A DNA stretch of 64,000 bases from Styela clava (GCF_964204865.1 NC_135253.1:22108001-22172000); one strand, 5' to 3'; numbered from the stretch's first letter, positions 41,800 to 53,027 are shown. The notes: a model not told the origin generated them from the letters alone. Translations and numbers: made by a program.

Positions 41800-42051
41800 T
41801 ACACGAGCCTAGGGGTGGATTTCTGCGATACATAATTCCCAAATTTCCAAACCTCTCGCAAATAACCATCCCTGCTTGGGATTCGAACCAGCAAACCCAC
41901 GCAAGGTAATCAGAGGTGCGGTGGCGAGTGTATTCCAACGCCTAGAACGATGAGTAACACCTCCGAGGGGAGGACTCAAAATTCGAGCTATTGTATCTTT
42001 GAAATACTTATACGTGATGTTTGTGAATGAAGTAAGGAAAAAATAAACCCT

Positions 42052-42124
42052 TGTTTCCGCCCGGGCTCGAACCGGGGACCTTTCGCGTGTAAAGCGAACG
42101 TGATAACCACTACACTACGGAAAC
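42052..42124 (-). tRNA. tRNA-Val (UAC)
   Basis: Anticodon UAC, consensus. Type A flank; T6 trailer. Confidence 0.93.
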
Positions 42125-42418
42125 GCTCACCACTGGACGGCAATTGATAAGACTGTTCACTCTTGTTTATTTAATACCCTCAAAAACTTCCGAGTTTCCA
42201 GTTGCAAGAATTTTCACAGACAGCCGTCACGCTTGGCGGATTAAAAACCGTGTTCCCATAAACCCACGCAAGGTAATCAGAGGTGCGAGGGCGAGCATAT
42301 TCCAACGCCTAGAACGATGAGCAACAACTCCGAGGGGAAGACTCAAAATTCGAGCTATTGTATCTTCAAAATACTTACACGTGATGTTTGTGAATGAAGT
42401 AAGGGAATAATAAACCCT

Positions 42419-42491
42419 TGTTTCCGCCCGGGCTCGAACCGGGGACCTTTCGCGTGTAAAGCGTACGTGATAACCACTACACTACGGAAAT
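42419..42491 (-). tRNA. tRNA-Val (UAC), variants
   Basis: Anticodon UAC; GCGTACG stem change and first base C to T on plus (CGGAAAT). Type B flank; no T4 trailer. Confidence 0.78.
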
Positions 42492-42743
42492 TCCAAGATC
42501 CTATGGGTGGATTTCTGCAATACATAATTCCCAAATTTCCAAACCTCTCGCAAATAACCATCCCTGCTTGGGATTCGAACCTGCAAACCCACGCAAGGTA
42601 ATCAGAGGTGCGATGGCGAGCGTATTCCAACGCCTAGAACGATGAGTAACACCTCCGAGGTGAGAACTCAAAATTCGAGCTATTGTATCTTCGAAATACT
42701 AATACGTGATGTTTGTGAATGAAGTAAGGGAATAATAAACCCT

Positions 42744-42816
42744 TGTTTCCGCCCGGGCTCGAACCGGGGACCTTTCGCGTGTAAAGCGAACATGATAATC
42801 ACTACACTACGGAAAC
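42744..42816 (-). tRNA. tRNA-Val (UAC)
   Basis: Anticodon UAC; CATGATAATC. Type A flank; no T4 trailer. Confidence 0.88.
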
Positions 42817-43121
42817 GCTCGCCACTGGACTCCAATTGATAAGACTGTTCACTCTTGTTTATTTAATACCCTCAAAATCTTCCGAGTTTCCAGTCGCAAG
42901 AATTTTCACATACAGCCGTCACGCTTGGCGGATTAAAAACCGTGTTCCCATAAACCCACGCAAGGTAATCAGAGGTGCGACGGCGAGTGTATTCCAACGC
43001 GTAGAACGATGAGCAACACCTCCGAGGGGAGGACTCAAAATCCGAGCTATTGTATGTTCGAAATACTTATACGTGACAATTGTCGATACAAAAGAATTAT
43101 GACAAAGTCAAATGGAGGGTT

Positions 43122-43194
43122 TGTTTCGGCCCGGGCTCGAACCGGGGACCTTCAGCGTGTTAGGCGAACGTGATAACCACTACACTACGGAAAC
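43122..43194 (-). tRNA. tRNA-Val (AAC)
   Basis: Anticodon AAC; GTTTCGG and CTTCAG. Type B flank; AAC trailer. Confidence 0.85.
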
Positions 43195-43446
43195 TCCATG
43201 ATCCTATGGGTGGATTTCTGCGATACATAATTCCCAAATTCCCAAACCTATCGCAAATAACCATCCCTGCTTGAGATTCGAACCTGCAAACCCACGCAAG
43301 GTGATCAGAGGTGCGATGGCGAACATATTCCAACGCCTAGAAAGATGAGCAACACCTCCGAGGGGAAGACTCAAAATTCGAGCTATTGTATCTTCGAAAT
43401 ACTAAAACGTGATGTTTGTGAATGAAGTAAGGAAATGATAAACCCT

Positions 43447-43519
43447 TGTTTCCGCCCGGGCTCGAACTGGGGACCTTTCGCGAGTAAAGCGAACGTGATA
43501 ACCACTACACTACGGAAAC
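43447..43519 (-). tRNA. tRNA-Val (UAC)
   Basis: Anticodon UAC; GCGAGTAAAG puts U at 37, and AACTGGGG. Positional copy of the UAU gene at 36209. Type A flank; no T4 trailer. Confidence 0.8.
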
Positions 43520-43655
43520 GCTCGCCACTGGACGCCAATTGATAAGACTGTTCACTCTTGTTTATATATTACCCTCAAAAACTTCCGAGTTTCCAGTCGC
43601 AAGAATTTTCACAGACAGCCGTCACGCTTGGCGGATTTAAAACCGTGTTCCCATA

Positions 43656-43834
43656 ATTAAAACGTGATACAGCGCAATTTTGGATGAAATATCAGATCTC
43701 ATACGATTTATAGAAAATTTAGGAATAAATCAAAGTAATATCCTTCTGACTAAAAAATCAATCTTTCACCACTAAACATTTCAAAGCAATTGGTCTAGTA
43801 TTCAACGAGAAAAGCGAATATATCATGACGAAGA
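43656..43834. repeat. Module C, truncated
   Basis: Left half only; at GACGAAGA it joins CAACCGTCACG of a type A spacer. The GAAGAC/CAGAC likeness suggests a short-homology deletion. Confidence 0.72.
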
Positions 43835-44031
43835 CAACCGTCACGCTTGGCGGATTAAAACCGTGTTCCCATAAACCCACGCAAGGTAATCAGAGGTGCG
43901 ATGGCGAGTGTATTCCAACGCCTAGAACGATGAGTAACACCTCCGAGGGGAGGACTCAAAATCCGAGCTATTGTATCTTTGAAATACTTATACGTGATGT
44001 TTATGAATGAAGTAAGGAAAAAAAAAAACCT

Positions 44032-44104
44032 TGTTTCCGCCCGGGCTCGAACCGGGGACCTTTCGCGTGTGAAGCGAACGTGATAACCACTACACTACGG
44101 AAAC
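44032..44104 (-). tRNA. tRNA-Val (CAC)
   Basis: Anticodon CAC. Type A flank; expanded T11 run within about 5 nt of the gene. Confidence 0.92.
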
Positions 44105-44398
44105 GCTCGCCACTGGACGCCAATTGATAAGACTGTTCACTCTTGTTTATATAATACCCTCAAAAACTTCCGAGTTTCCAGTCGCAAGAATTTTCACAGA
44201 CAACCGTCACGCTTGGCGGATTAAAAATGTTGTTCCCATAAACCCACGCAAGGTAATCAGAGGTGCGGTGGCGAGTGTATTCCAACGCCTAGAACGATGA
44301 GTAACACCTCCGAGGGGAGGACTCAAAATTCGAGCTATTGTATCTTTGAAATACTTATACGTGATGTTTGTGAATGAATTAAGGAAAAAATAAACCCT

Positions 44399-44471
44399 TG
44401 TTTCCGCCCGGGCTCGAACCGGGGACCTTTCGCGTGTAAAGCGAACGTGATAACCACTACACTACGGAAAC
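44399..44471 (-). tRNA. tRNA-Val (UAC)
   Basis: Anticodon UAC, consensus. Type A flank; T6 trailer. Confidence 0.93.
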
Positions 44472-44776
44472 GCTCACCACTGGACGGCAATTGATAAGAC
44501 TGTTCACTCTTGTTTATTTGATACCCTCAAAATCTTCCGAGTTTCCAGTCGCAAGAATTTTCACATACAGCCGTCACGCTTGGCGGATTAAAAACCGTGT
44601 TCCCATAAACCCACGCAAGGTAATCAGAGGTGCGACGGCGAGTGTATTCCAACGCGTAGAACGATGAGCAACACCTCCGAGGGGAGGACTCAAAATCCGA
44701 GCTATTGTATGTTCGAAATACTTATACGTGACAATTGTCGATACAAAAGAATTATGACAAAGTCAAATGGAGGGTT

Positions 44777-44849
44777 TGTTTCGGCCCGGGCTCGAACCGG
44801 GGACCTTCAGCGTGTTAGGCGAACGTGATAACCACTACACTACGGAAAC
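44777..44849 (-). tRNA. tRNA-Val (AAC)
   Basis: Anticodon AAC; GTTTCGG, CTTCAG. Type B flank; AAC trailer. Confidence 0.85.
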
Positions 44850-45101
44850 TCCATGATCCTATGGGTGGATTTCTGCGATACATAATTCCCAAATTCCCAA
44901 ACCTATCGCAAATAACCATCCCTGCTTGAGATTCGAACCTGCAAACCCACGCAAGGTGATCAGAGGTGCGATGGCGAACATATTCCAACGCCTAGAAAGA
45001 TGAGCAACACCTCCGAGGGGAAGACTCAAAATTCGAGCTATTGTATCTTCGAAATACTAAAACGTGATGTTTGTGAATGAAGTGAGGAAATGATAAACCC
45101 T

Positions 45102-45174
45102 TGTTTCCGCCCGGGCTCGAACTGGGGACCTTTCGCGTGTAAAGCGAACGTGATAACCACTACACTACGGAAAC
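45102..45174 (-). tRNA. tRNA-Val (UAC)
   Basis: Anticodon UAC; AACTGGGG. Type A flank; no T4 trailer. Confidence 0.88.
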
Positions 45175-45310
45175 GCTCGCCACTGGACGCCAATTGATAA
45201 GACTGTTCACTCTTGTTTATATATTACCCTAAAAAACTTCCGAGTTTCCAGTCGCGAGAATTTTCACAGACAGCCGTCACGCTTGGCGGATTTAAAATCG
45301 TGTTCCCATA

Positions 45311-45489
45311 ATTAAAACGTGATACAGCGCAATTTTGGATGAAATATCAGATCTCATACGATTTATAGAAAATTTAGGAATAAATCAAAGTAATATCCTT
45401 CTGACAAAAAAATCAATCTTTCACCACTAAACATTTCAAAGAAATTGGTCTAGTATTCAACGAGAAAAGCGAATATATCATGACGAAGA
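45311..45489. repeat. Module C, truncated
   Basis: Same junction as 43834. Confidence 0.72.
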
Positions 45490-45686
45490 CAACCGTCACG
45501 CTTGGCGGATTAAAACCGTGTTCCCATAAACCCACGCAAGGTAATCAGAGGTGCGATGGCGAGTGTATTCCAACGCCTAGAACGATGAGTAACACCTCCG
45601 AGGGGAGGACTCAAAATCCGAGCTATTGTATCTTTGAAATACTTATACGTGATGTTTATGAATGAAGTAAGGAAAAAATAAACCCT

Positions 45687-45759
45687 TGTTTCCGCCCGGG
45701 CTCGAACCGGGGACCTTTCGCGTGTGAAGCGAACGTGATAACCACTACACTACGGAAAC
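45687..45759 (-). tRNA. tRNA-Val (CAC)
   Basis: Anticodon CAC, consensus. Type A flank; T6 trailer. Confidence 0.92.
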
Positions 45760-46064
45760 GCTCGCAACTGGACGCCAATTGATAAGACTGTTCACTCTTG
45801 TTTATATAATACCCTCAAAAACTTCCGAGTTTCCAGTCGCAAGAATTTTCACAGACAACCGTCACGCTTGGCGGATTAAAAATCTTGTTCCCATAAACCC
45901 ACGCAAGGTAATCAGAGGTGCGATGGCGAGTGTATTTCAACGCCTAGAACGATGAGCAACACCTCCGAGGGGAGGACTCAAAATCCGAGCTATTGTATGT
46001 TCGAAATATTTATACGTGACGGGTGTCGATACAAAAGAATTATGATAAAGTCAAATGGAGGGTT

Positions 46065-46137
46065 TGTTTCCGCCCGGGCTCGAACCGGGGACCTTTCGTG
46101 GGTTAGGCGAACGTGATAACCACTACACTACGGAAAC
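46065..46137 (-). tRNA. tRNA-Val (AAC), anticodon-arm variant
   Basis: Anticodon AAC; CGTGGGTTAGG changes position 37 and 39. Type B flank; AAC trailer. First of a 549-bp tandem pair. Confidence 0.75.
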
Positions 46138-46389
46138 TACACGGGCCTAGGGGTGGATTTCTGCGATACATAATTCCCAAATTTCTAAACCTCTCGCAAA
46201 TAACCATCCCTGCTTGGGATTCGAACCTGAAAACCCACGCAAGGTAATCAGAGGTGCGATGGCTTGCGTATTCCAACGCCTAGAACGATGAGTAACACCT
46301 CCCAGGGGAGGACTCAAAATTCGAGCTATTGTATCTTTGAAATACTTATACGTGATGTTTGTGAATGAAGAAAGGAAATAATAAACCCT

Positions 46390-46462
46390 TGTTTCCGCCC
46401 GGGCTCGAACCGGGGACCTTTCGCGTGTAAAGCGAAAGTGATAACAACTACACTACGGAAAC
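46390..46462 (-). tRNA. tRNA-Val (UAC)
   Basis: Anticodon UAC; GCGAAAGTG and AACAACTAC variants. Type A flank; no T4 trailer. Confidence 0.82.
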
Positions 46463-46613
46463 GCTCGCCACTGGACGCCAATTCATGAGACTGTTCACTC
46501 TTGTTTATATAATACCCTCAAAAACTTCCGAGTTTCCAGTCGCAAGAATTTTTACAGACAGCCGTCACGCTTGGCGGATTAAAAAGAATTATGATAAAGT
46601 CAAATGGAGGGTT

Positions 46614-46686
46614 TGTTTCCGCCCGGGCTCGAACCGGGGACCTTTCGTGGGTTAGGCGAACGTGATAACCACTACACTACGGAAAC
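46614..46686 (-). tRNA. tRNA-Val (AAC), anticodon-arm variant
   Basis: 549-bp tandem copy of 46065. Type B flank; shortened AAC trailer. Confidence 0.75.
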
Positions 46687-46938
46687 TACACGGGCCTAGG
46701 GGTGGATTTCTGCGATACATAATTCCCAAATTTCTAAACCTCTCGCAAATAACCATCCCTGCTTGGGATTCGAACCTGAAAACCCACGCAAGGTAATCAG
46801 AGGTGCGATGGCTTGCGTATTCCAACGCCTAGAACGATGAGTAACACCTCCCAGGGGAGGACTCAAAATTCGAGCTATTGTATCTTTGAAATACTTATAC
46901 GTGATGTTTGTGAATGAAGAAAGGAAATAATAAACCCT

Positions 46939-47011
46939 TGTTTCCGCCCGGGCTCGAACCGGGGACCTTTCGCGTGTAAAGCGAAAGTGATAACAACTAC
47001 ACTACGGAAAC
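46939..47011 (-). tRNA. tRNA-Val (UAC)
   Basis: 549-bp tandem copy of 46390. Type A flank; no T4 trailer. Confidence 0.82.
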
Positions 47012-47316
47012 GCTCGCCACTGGACGCCAATTCATGAGACTGTTCACTCTTGTTTATATAATACCCTCAAAAACTTCCGAGTTTCCAGTCGCAAGAATTT
47101 TCACAGACAGCCGTCACGCTTGGCGGATTAAAAACCTTGTTCCCATAAACCCACGCAAGGTAATCAGAGGTGCGATGGCGAGTGTATTCCAACGCCTAGA
47201 ACGATGAGCAACACCTCCGAGGGGAGGACTCAAAATCCGAGCTATTGTATGTTCTAAATACTTATACGTGACGGGTGTTGATACAAAAGAATTATGACAA
47301 AGTCAAATGGAGGGTT

Positions 47317-47451
47317 TGTTTCCGCCCGTGCTCGAACCGGGGACCTTTGTATCGACACCCGTCACGTATAAGTATTTAGAACATACAATAGCTCGGATTT
47401 TGAGTCCTTTCGCGTGTTAGGCGAACTTGATAACCACTACACTACGGAAAC
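47317..47451 (-). pseudogene. tRNA-Val (AAC) split by inverted spacer copy
   Basis: A 73-nt AAC gene interrupted between T arm and anticodon arm by 62 bp (about 47346-47407) that is the reverse complement of its own 3' trailer at about 47227-47288. Also CCCGTGCTC T-stem and GCGAACTT changes. No known intron position; non-functional in all likelihood. Confidence 0.88.
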
Positions 47452-47703
47452 CACACGAGTCTTAAGGTAGATTTCTGCGATACATAATTCCCAAATTTCC
47501 AAACCTCTCGCAAATAACCATCCCTGCTTGGGATTCGAACCTGCAAACCCACGCAAGGTAATCAGAGGTGCGATGGCGAGCGTATTCCAACGCCTAGAAC
47601 GATGAGTAACACCTCCGAGGGGAGGACTCAAAATTCGAGCTATTGTATCTTTGAAATACTTATACGTGATGTTTGTGAATGAAGTAAGGAAAAAATAAAC
47701 CCT

Positions 47704-47776
47704 TGTTTCCGCCCGGGCTCGAACCGGGGACCTTTCGCGTGTAAACCGAACGTGATAACCACTATACTACGGAAAC
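47704..47776 (-). tRNA. tRNA-Val (UAC), stem mismatch
   Basis: Anticodon UAC; GTAAACCGAAC breaks the 31-39 pair (absent from the copy at 57329); ACTATACTAC. Type A flank; T6 trailer. Confidence 0.8.
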
Positions 47777-48081
47777 GCTCGCCACTGGACGCCAATTCAT
47801 AAGACTGTTCACTCTTGTTTATATAATACCCTCAAAAACTTCCGAGTTTCCAGTCGCAAGAATTTTCACAGACAGCCGTCACGCTTGGCGGATTAAAAAC
47901 CTTGTTCCCATAAACCCACGCAAGGTAATCAGAGGTGCGATGGCGAGTGTATTCCAACGCTTAGAACGATGAGCAACACCTCCGAGGGGTGGTCTCAAAA
48001 TCCGAGCTATTGTATGTTCGAAATACTTATATGTGAGGGTTGTCGATACAAAAAAATTATGACAAAGTCAAATGGAGGGTT

Positions 48082-48134
48082 TGTTTCCGCCCGGGCTCGA
48101 ACCGGGGACCTTTCGCGTGTTAGGCGAACGTGAT
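48082..48134 (-). pseudogene. tRNA-Val (AAC) fragment, 5' end missing
   Basis: Keeps T arm, anticodon AAC and part of the D arm; joins ACGTGATGTTTG trailer sequence of the next gene at GTGAT. Confidence 0.82.
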
Positions 48135-48174
48135 ACGTGATGTTTGTGAATGAAGTAAGGAAAACATAAACCCT

Positions 48175-48247
48175 TGTTTCCGCCCGGGCTCGAACCGGGG
48201 ACCTTTCGCGTGTAAAGCGAACGTGATAACCACTACACTACGGGAAC
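48175..48247 (-). tRNA. tRNA-Val (UAC)
   Basis: Anticodon UAC; CGGGAAC. Type A flank; T4 downstream (AAAACATAAA on plus). Confidence 0.83.
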
Positions 48248-48551
48248 GCTCGCCACTGGACGCCAATTCATAAGACTGTTCACTCTTTTTTATATAATAC
48301 TCTCAAAAACTTCCGAGTTTCCAGTCGCAAGAATTTTCACAGACAGCCGTCACGCTTGGCGGATTGAAACCGTGTTACCATAAACCCACGCAAGGTAATC
48401 AGAGGTGCGATGGCGAGTGTATTCCAACGCCTAGAACGATGAGCAACACTTCCGAGGGAAGGACTCAAAATCCGAGCTATTGTATGTTCTAAATAATTGT
48501 ACGTGACGGTTGTCGATACAAAATAATTATGACAAAGTCAAATGGAGGGTT

Positions 48552-48624
48552 TGTTTCCGCCCGGGCTCGAACCGGGGACCTTTCGCGTGTTAGGCGAACG
48601 TGATAACCACTACACTACGGAAAC
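48552..48624 (-). tRNA. tRNA-Val (AAC)
   Basis: Anticodon AAC, consensus. Truncated type B flank without the B box; AAC trailer. Confidence 0.9.
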
Positions 48625-48718
48625 CATACGAGTCTAAAGGTGGATTTCTGCGATACATAATTCCCGAATTCTCAAACCTCTCGCAAATAACCATCCCCAC
48701 GCAAGGTAATCAGCCAAG

Positions 48719-48754
48719 GTAAAGCGAACGTGATAACCACTACACTACGGAAAC
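48719..48754 (-). pseudogene. tRNA-Val 5' half ending in anticodon loop
   Basis: Positions 1-36 of a UAC gene only. The break near the anticodon shares CAAGGTAA with the joined spacer, so microhomology or slippage may explain it. Confidence 0.82.
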
Positions 48755-49059
48755 GCTCGCCACTGGACGCCAATTCATAAGACTGTTCACTCTTGTTTAT
48801 ATAATACCCTCAAAAACTTCCGATTTTCCAGTCGCAAGAATTTTCACAGACAGCCGTCACGCTTGGCGGATTAAAAACCGTGTTCCCATAAACCCACGCA
48901 AGGTAATCAGAGGTGCGACGGCGAGTGTATTCCAACGCCTAGAACGATGAGCAACACTTCCGAGGGAAGGACTCAAAATCCGAGCTATTGTATGTTCTAA
49001 ATACTTGTACGTGACGGTTGTCGATACAAAAGAGTTATGACAAAGTCAAATGGAGGGTT

Positions 49060-49132
49060 TGTTTCCGCCCGGGCTCGAACCGGGGACCTTTCCCGTGTTA
49101 GGCGAACGTGATAACCACTACACTACGAAAAC
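49060..49132 (-). tRNA. tRNA-Val (AAC), variants
   Basis: Anticodon AAC; TTCCCGTG and CTACGAAAAC changes. Type B flank; AAC trailer. Confidence 0.78.
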
Positions 49133-49384
49133 TCCACGAGCCTAGGGGTGAATTTCTGCAATACATAATTCCCAAATTCCCAAACCTCTCGCAAATAACC
49201 ATCCCTGCTTGGGATTCGAACCTGCAAACCCACGCAAGGTAATCAGAGGTGCGATGGCGAGCATATTCCAACGCCTAGAACGATGAGCAACACCTCCGAG
49301 GGGAGGACTCAAAATTCGAGCTATTGTATCTTCGAAATACTTATACGTGATGTTTGCGAATGAAGTAAGGAAATGATAAACCCT

Positions 49385-49456
49385 TGTTTCCGCCCGGGCT
49401 CGAACCGGGAATTTTCGCGTGTAAAGCGAACGTGATAACCACTACACTACGGAAAC
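49385..49456 (-). tRNA. tRNA-Val (UAC), short variable region
   Basis: 72 nt; anticodon UAC; ACCGGGAATTTTCG lacks one base beside the T arm. Type A flank; no T4 trailer. Confidence 0.72.
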
Positions 49457-49761
49457 GCTCGCCACTGGACGCCAATTGATAAGACTGTTCACTCTTGTTT
49501 ATATAATACCCTCAAAAACTTCCGATTTTCCAGTCGCAAGAATTTTCACAGACAGCCGTCACGCTTGGCGGATTAAAAACCGTGTTCCCATAAACCCACG
49601 CAAGGTAATCAGAGGTGCGACGGCGAGTGTATTCCAACGCCTAGAACGATGAGCAACACTTCCGAGGGAAGGACTTAAAATCCGAGCTATTGTATGTTCG
49701 AAATACTTATACGTGACGGTTGTCGATACAAAAGAATTGTGACAAAGTCAAATGGAGGGTT

Positions 49762-49834
49762 TGTTTCCACCCGGGCTCGAACCGGGGACCTTTCGCGTGT
49801 TAGGCGAACGTGATAACCACTACACTACGGAAAC
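49762..49834 (-). tRNA. tRNA-Val (AAC)
   Basis: Anticodon AAC; CCACCCGGG. Type A flank, unusual for AAC genes; AAC trailer. Confidence 0.86.
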
Positions 49835-50128
49835 GCTCGCCACTGGCCGCCAATTCATAAGACTGTTCACTCTTTTTTATATAATACCCTCAAAAACTTC
49901 CGAGTTTCCAGCCGCAAGAATTTTCACAGACAGCCGTCACGCTTGGCTGATTAAAAACCGTGTTACCATAAACCCACGCAAGGTAATCAGAGGTGCGACG
50001 GCGAGTGTATTCCAACGCCTAGAACGATGAGCAACACTTCCGAGGGAAGGACTCAAAATTCGAGCTATTGTATCTTCGAAATACTTATACGTGATGTTTG
50101 CGAATGAAGTAAGGAAATGATAAACCCT

Positions 50129-50201
50129 TGTTTCCGCCCGGGCTCGAACCGGGGACCTTTCGCGTGTTAGGCGAACGTGATAACCACTACACTACGGAAA
50201 C
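50129..50201 (-). tRNA. tRNA-Val (AAC) with UAC-type trailer
   Basis: Anticodon AAC body in a unit whose trailer is the no T4 type normally beside UAC genes; probably a gene-conversion hybrid. Type A flank. Confidence 0.88.
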
Positions 50202-50506
50202 GCTCGCCACTAGACGGCAATTGATAAGACTGTTCACTCTTGTTTATATAATACCCCCAAAAACTTTCGAGTTTCCAGTCGCAAGAATTTTCACAGACAG
50301 CCGTCACGCTTGGCGGATTAAAAACCTTGTTCCCATAAACCCACGCAAGGTAATCAGAGGTGCGATGGCGAGTGTATTCCAATGCCTAGAACGATGAGCA
50401 ACACCTCCGAGGGGAGGACTCAAAATCCGAGCTATTGTATGTTCTAAATACTTGTACGTGACGGTTGTCGATACAAAAGAATTATGACAAAGTCAAATGG
50501 AGGGTT

Positions 50507-50579
50507 TGTTTCCGCCCGGGCGCGAACCGGGGACCTTTCGCGTGTTAGGCGAACGTGATAACCACTACACTACGGAAAC
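50507..50579 (-). tRNA. tRNA-Val (AAC)
   Basis: Anticodon AAC; GGGCGCGAA changes the T loop/B box. Type B flank; AAC trailer. Confidence 0.82.
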
Positions 50580-50842
50580 TACACGAGCCTAGGGATGGAT
50601 TTCTGCGATACATAATTCCCAAATTTCCAAACCTCTCGCAAATAACCATCCCTGCTTGGGATTCGAACCTGCAAACCCACGCAAGGTAATCAGAGGTGCG
50701 ATGGCGAGTGTATTCCAACGCCTAGAACGATGAGCAACACCTCCGAGAGGAGGACTCAAAATCCGAGCTATTGCATGTTCTAAATACTTGTACGTGACTG
50801 TTGTCGTTACAAAAGAATTATGACAAAGTCAAATGGAGGGTT

Positions 50843-50915
50843 TGTTTCCGCCCGGGCTCGAACCGGGGACCTTTCGCGTGTTAGGCGAACGTGATAACCA
50901 CTACACTACGGAAAC
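50843..50915 (-). tRNA. tRNA-Val (AAC)
   Basis: Anticodon AAC, consensus. Type B flank; AAC trailer. Confidence 0.93.
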
Positions 50916-51167
50916 CATTCGAGCCTAGGGATGGATTTCTGCGATACATAATTCCCAAATTTCCAAACCTCTCGCAAATAACCATCCCTGCTTGGAATTC
51001 GAACCTGCAAACCCACGCAAGGTAATCAGAGGTGCGATGGCGAGCGTATTCCAACGCCTAAAACGATGAGTAACACCTCCGAGGTGAAGACTCAAAATTC
51101 GAGCTATTGTATCTTTGAAATACTTATACGTGATGTTTGTGAATGAAGTAAGGAAATAATAAAACCT

Positions 51168-51240
51168 TGTTTCCGCCCGGGCTCGAACCGGGGACCTTTC
51201 GCGTGTAAAGCGAACGTGATAACCACTACACTACGGAAAC
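51168..51240 (-). tRNA. tRNA-Val (UAC)
   Basis: Anticodon UAC, consensus. Type A flank; T4 about 4 nt downstream. Confidence 0.92.
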
Positions 51241-51549
51241 GCTCGCCACTGGCCGCCAATTCATAAGACTGTTCACTCTTTTTTATATAATACCCTCAAA
51301 AACTTCCGAGTTTCCAGCCGCAAGAATTTTCACAGACAGCCGTCACGCTTGGCGGATTAAAAACCGTGTTACCATAAACCCACGCAAGGTAATCAGAGGT
51401 GCGATGGCGAGTGTATTCCAACGCCTAGAACGATGAGCAACACTTCCGAGGGGAGGACTGACTCAAAATCCGAGCTATTGTATGTTCTAAATACTTGTAC
51501 GTGACGGTTGTCGATACAAAAGAATTATGACAAAGTCAAATGGAGGGTT

Positions 51550-51622
51550 TGTTTCTGCCCGGGCTTGAACCGGGGACCTCTCGCGTGTTAGGCGAACGTG
51601 ATAACCACTACACTACGGAAAC
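51550..51622 (-). tRNA. tRNA-Val (AAC)
   Basis: Anticodon AAC; GTTTCTG, GGGCTTG and CCTCTCG variants. Type B flank; AAC trailer. Confidence 0.8.
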
Positions 51623-51874
51623 TACACGAGCCTAGGGGTGGATTTCTGCGATACATAATTCCCGAATTCTCAAACCTCTCGCAAATAACCATCCCTGCTT
51701 GGGATTCGAACCTGCAAACCCATGCAAGGTAATCAGAGATGCGATGGCGAGCATATTCCAACGCCTAGAACGATGAGCAACACCTCCGAGGGAAGGACTC
51801 AAAATTCGAGCTATTGTATCTTCGAAATAGTTATACGTGATGTTTGCGAATGAAGTAAGGAAATGATAAACCCT

Positions 51875-51947
51875 TGTTTCCGCCCGGGCTCGAACCGGGG
51901 ACCTTTCGCGTGTAAAGCGAACGTGATAACCACTACACTACGGAAAC
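51875..51947 (-). tRNA. tRNA-Val (UAC)
   Basis: Anticodon UAC, consensus. Type A flank; no T4 trailer. Confidence 0.92.
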
Positions 51948-52252
51948 GCTCGCCACTAGAAGGCAATTGATAAAACTGTTCACTCTTGTTTATATAATAC
52001 CCTCAAAAACTTCCGAGTTTCCAGTCGCAAGAATTTTCACAGACAGCCGTCACGCTTGGCGGATTAAAAACCTTGTTCCCATAAACCCACGCAAGGTAAT
52101 AAGAGGTGCGACGGCGAGTGTATTCCAACGCCTAGAACGATGAGCAACATTTCCGAGGGAAGGACTCAAAATCCGAGCTATTGTATGTTCGAAATACTTA
52201 TACGTGACGGTTGTCGATACAAAAGAATTATGACAAAGTCAAATGGAGGGTT

Positions 52253-52325
52253 TGTTTCCGCCCGGGCCCGAACCGGGGACCTTTCGCGTGTTAGGCGAAC
52301 GTGATAACCACTACACTACGGAAAC
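52253..52325 (-). tRNA. tRNA-Val (AAC)
   Basis: Anticodon AAC; GGGCCCGAA T-loop change. Type B flank; AAC trailer. Confidence 0.86.
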
Positions 52326-52576
52326 CATACGAGTCTAAAGGTGGATTTTTGCGATACATAATTCCCGAATTCTCAAACCTCTCGCAAATAACCATCCCTG
52401 CTTGGGATTCGAACTTGCAAACCCACGCAAGGTAATCAGAGGTGCGATGGCGAGCATAATCCAACGCCTAGAAGATGAGCACCACCTCCGAGGGGAGGAC
52501 TCAAAATTCGAGCTATTGTATCTTCGAAATACTTATACGTGATGTTTGCGAATGAAGTAAGGAAATGATAAACCCT

Positions 52577-52649
52577 TGTTTCCGCCCGGGCTCGAACCGG
52601 GGACCTTTCGCGTGTAAAGCGAACGTGATAACCACTACACTACGGAAAC
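52577..52649 (-). tRNA. tRNA-Val (UAC)
   Basis: Anticodon UAC, consensus. Type A flank; no T4 trailer. Confidence 0.92.
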
Positions 52650-52954
52650 GCTCGCCACTAGAAGGCAATTGATAAAACTGTTCACTCTTGTTTATATAAT
52701 ACCCTCAAAAACTTCCGAGTTTCCAGTCGCAAGAATTTTCACAGACAGCCGTCACGCTTATCGGATTAAAAACCTTGTTCCCATAAATCCACGCAAGGTA
52801 ATCAGAGGTGCGATGGCGAGTGTATTCCAACGCCTAGAACGATGAGCAACACCTCCGAGGGGAGGACTCAAAATTCGAGCTATTGTATGTTCTAAATACT
52901 TGTACGTGACGGTTGTCGTTACAAAAGAATTATGACAAAGTCAAATGGAGAGTT

Positions 52955-53027
52955 TGTTTCCGCCCGGGCTCGAACCGGGGACCTTTCGCGTGTTAGGCGA
53001 ACGTGATAACCACTACACTACGAAAAC
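52955..53027 (-). tRNA. tRNA-Val (AAC)
   Basis: Anticodon AAC; CTACGAAAAC acceptor change. Type B flank; AAC trailer. Confidence 0.86.

Larger units (their letters stand above)
40012..43834. repeat. Higher-order repeat, about 7.9-kb offset, copy 2
   Basis: Same gene order as 32125-36596, with a shorter middle and a truncated module C at its end. Confidence 0.85.
46037..47130. repeat. 549-bp tandem duplication
   Basis: GAATTATGATAAAG at 46037 recurs at 46586, where it is fused to TTGGCGGATTAAAAA. Repeated again at about 55662-56755. Confidence 0.85.

Noticed and set aside
47346-47407. Insert in tRNA as an intron
   Set aside because: tRNA introns lie one base 3' of the anticodon; this one is between the T arm and anticodon arm and is an inverted copy of the spacer.
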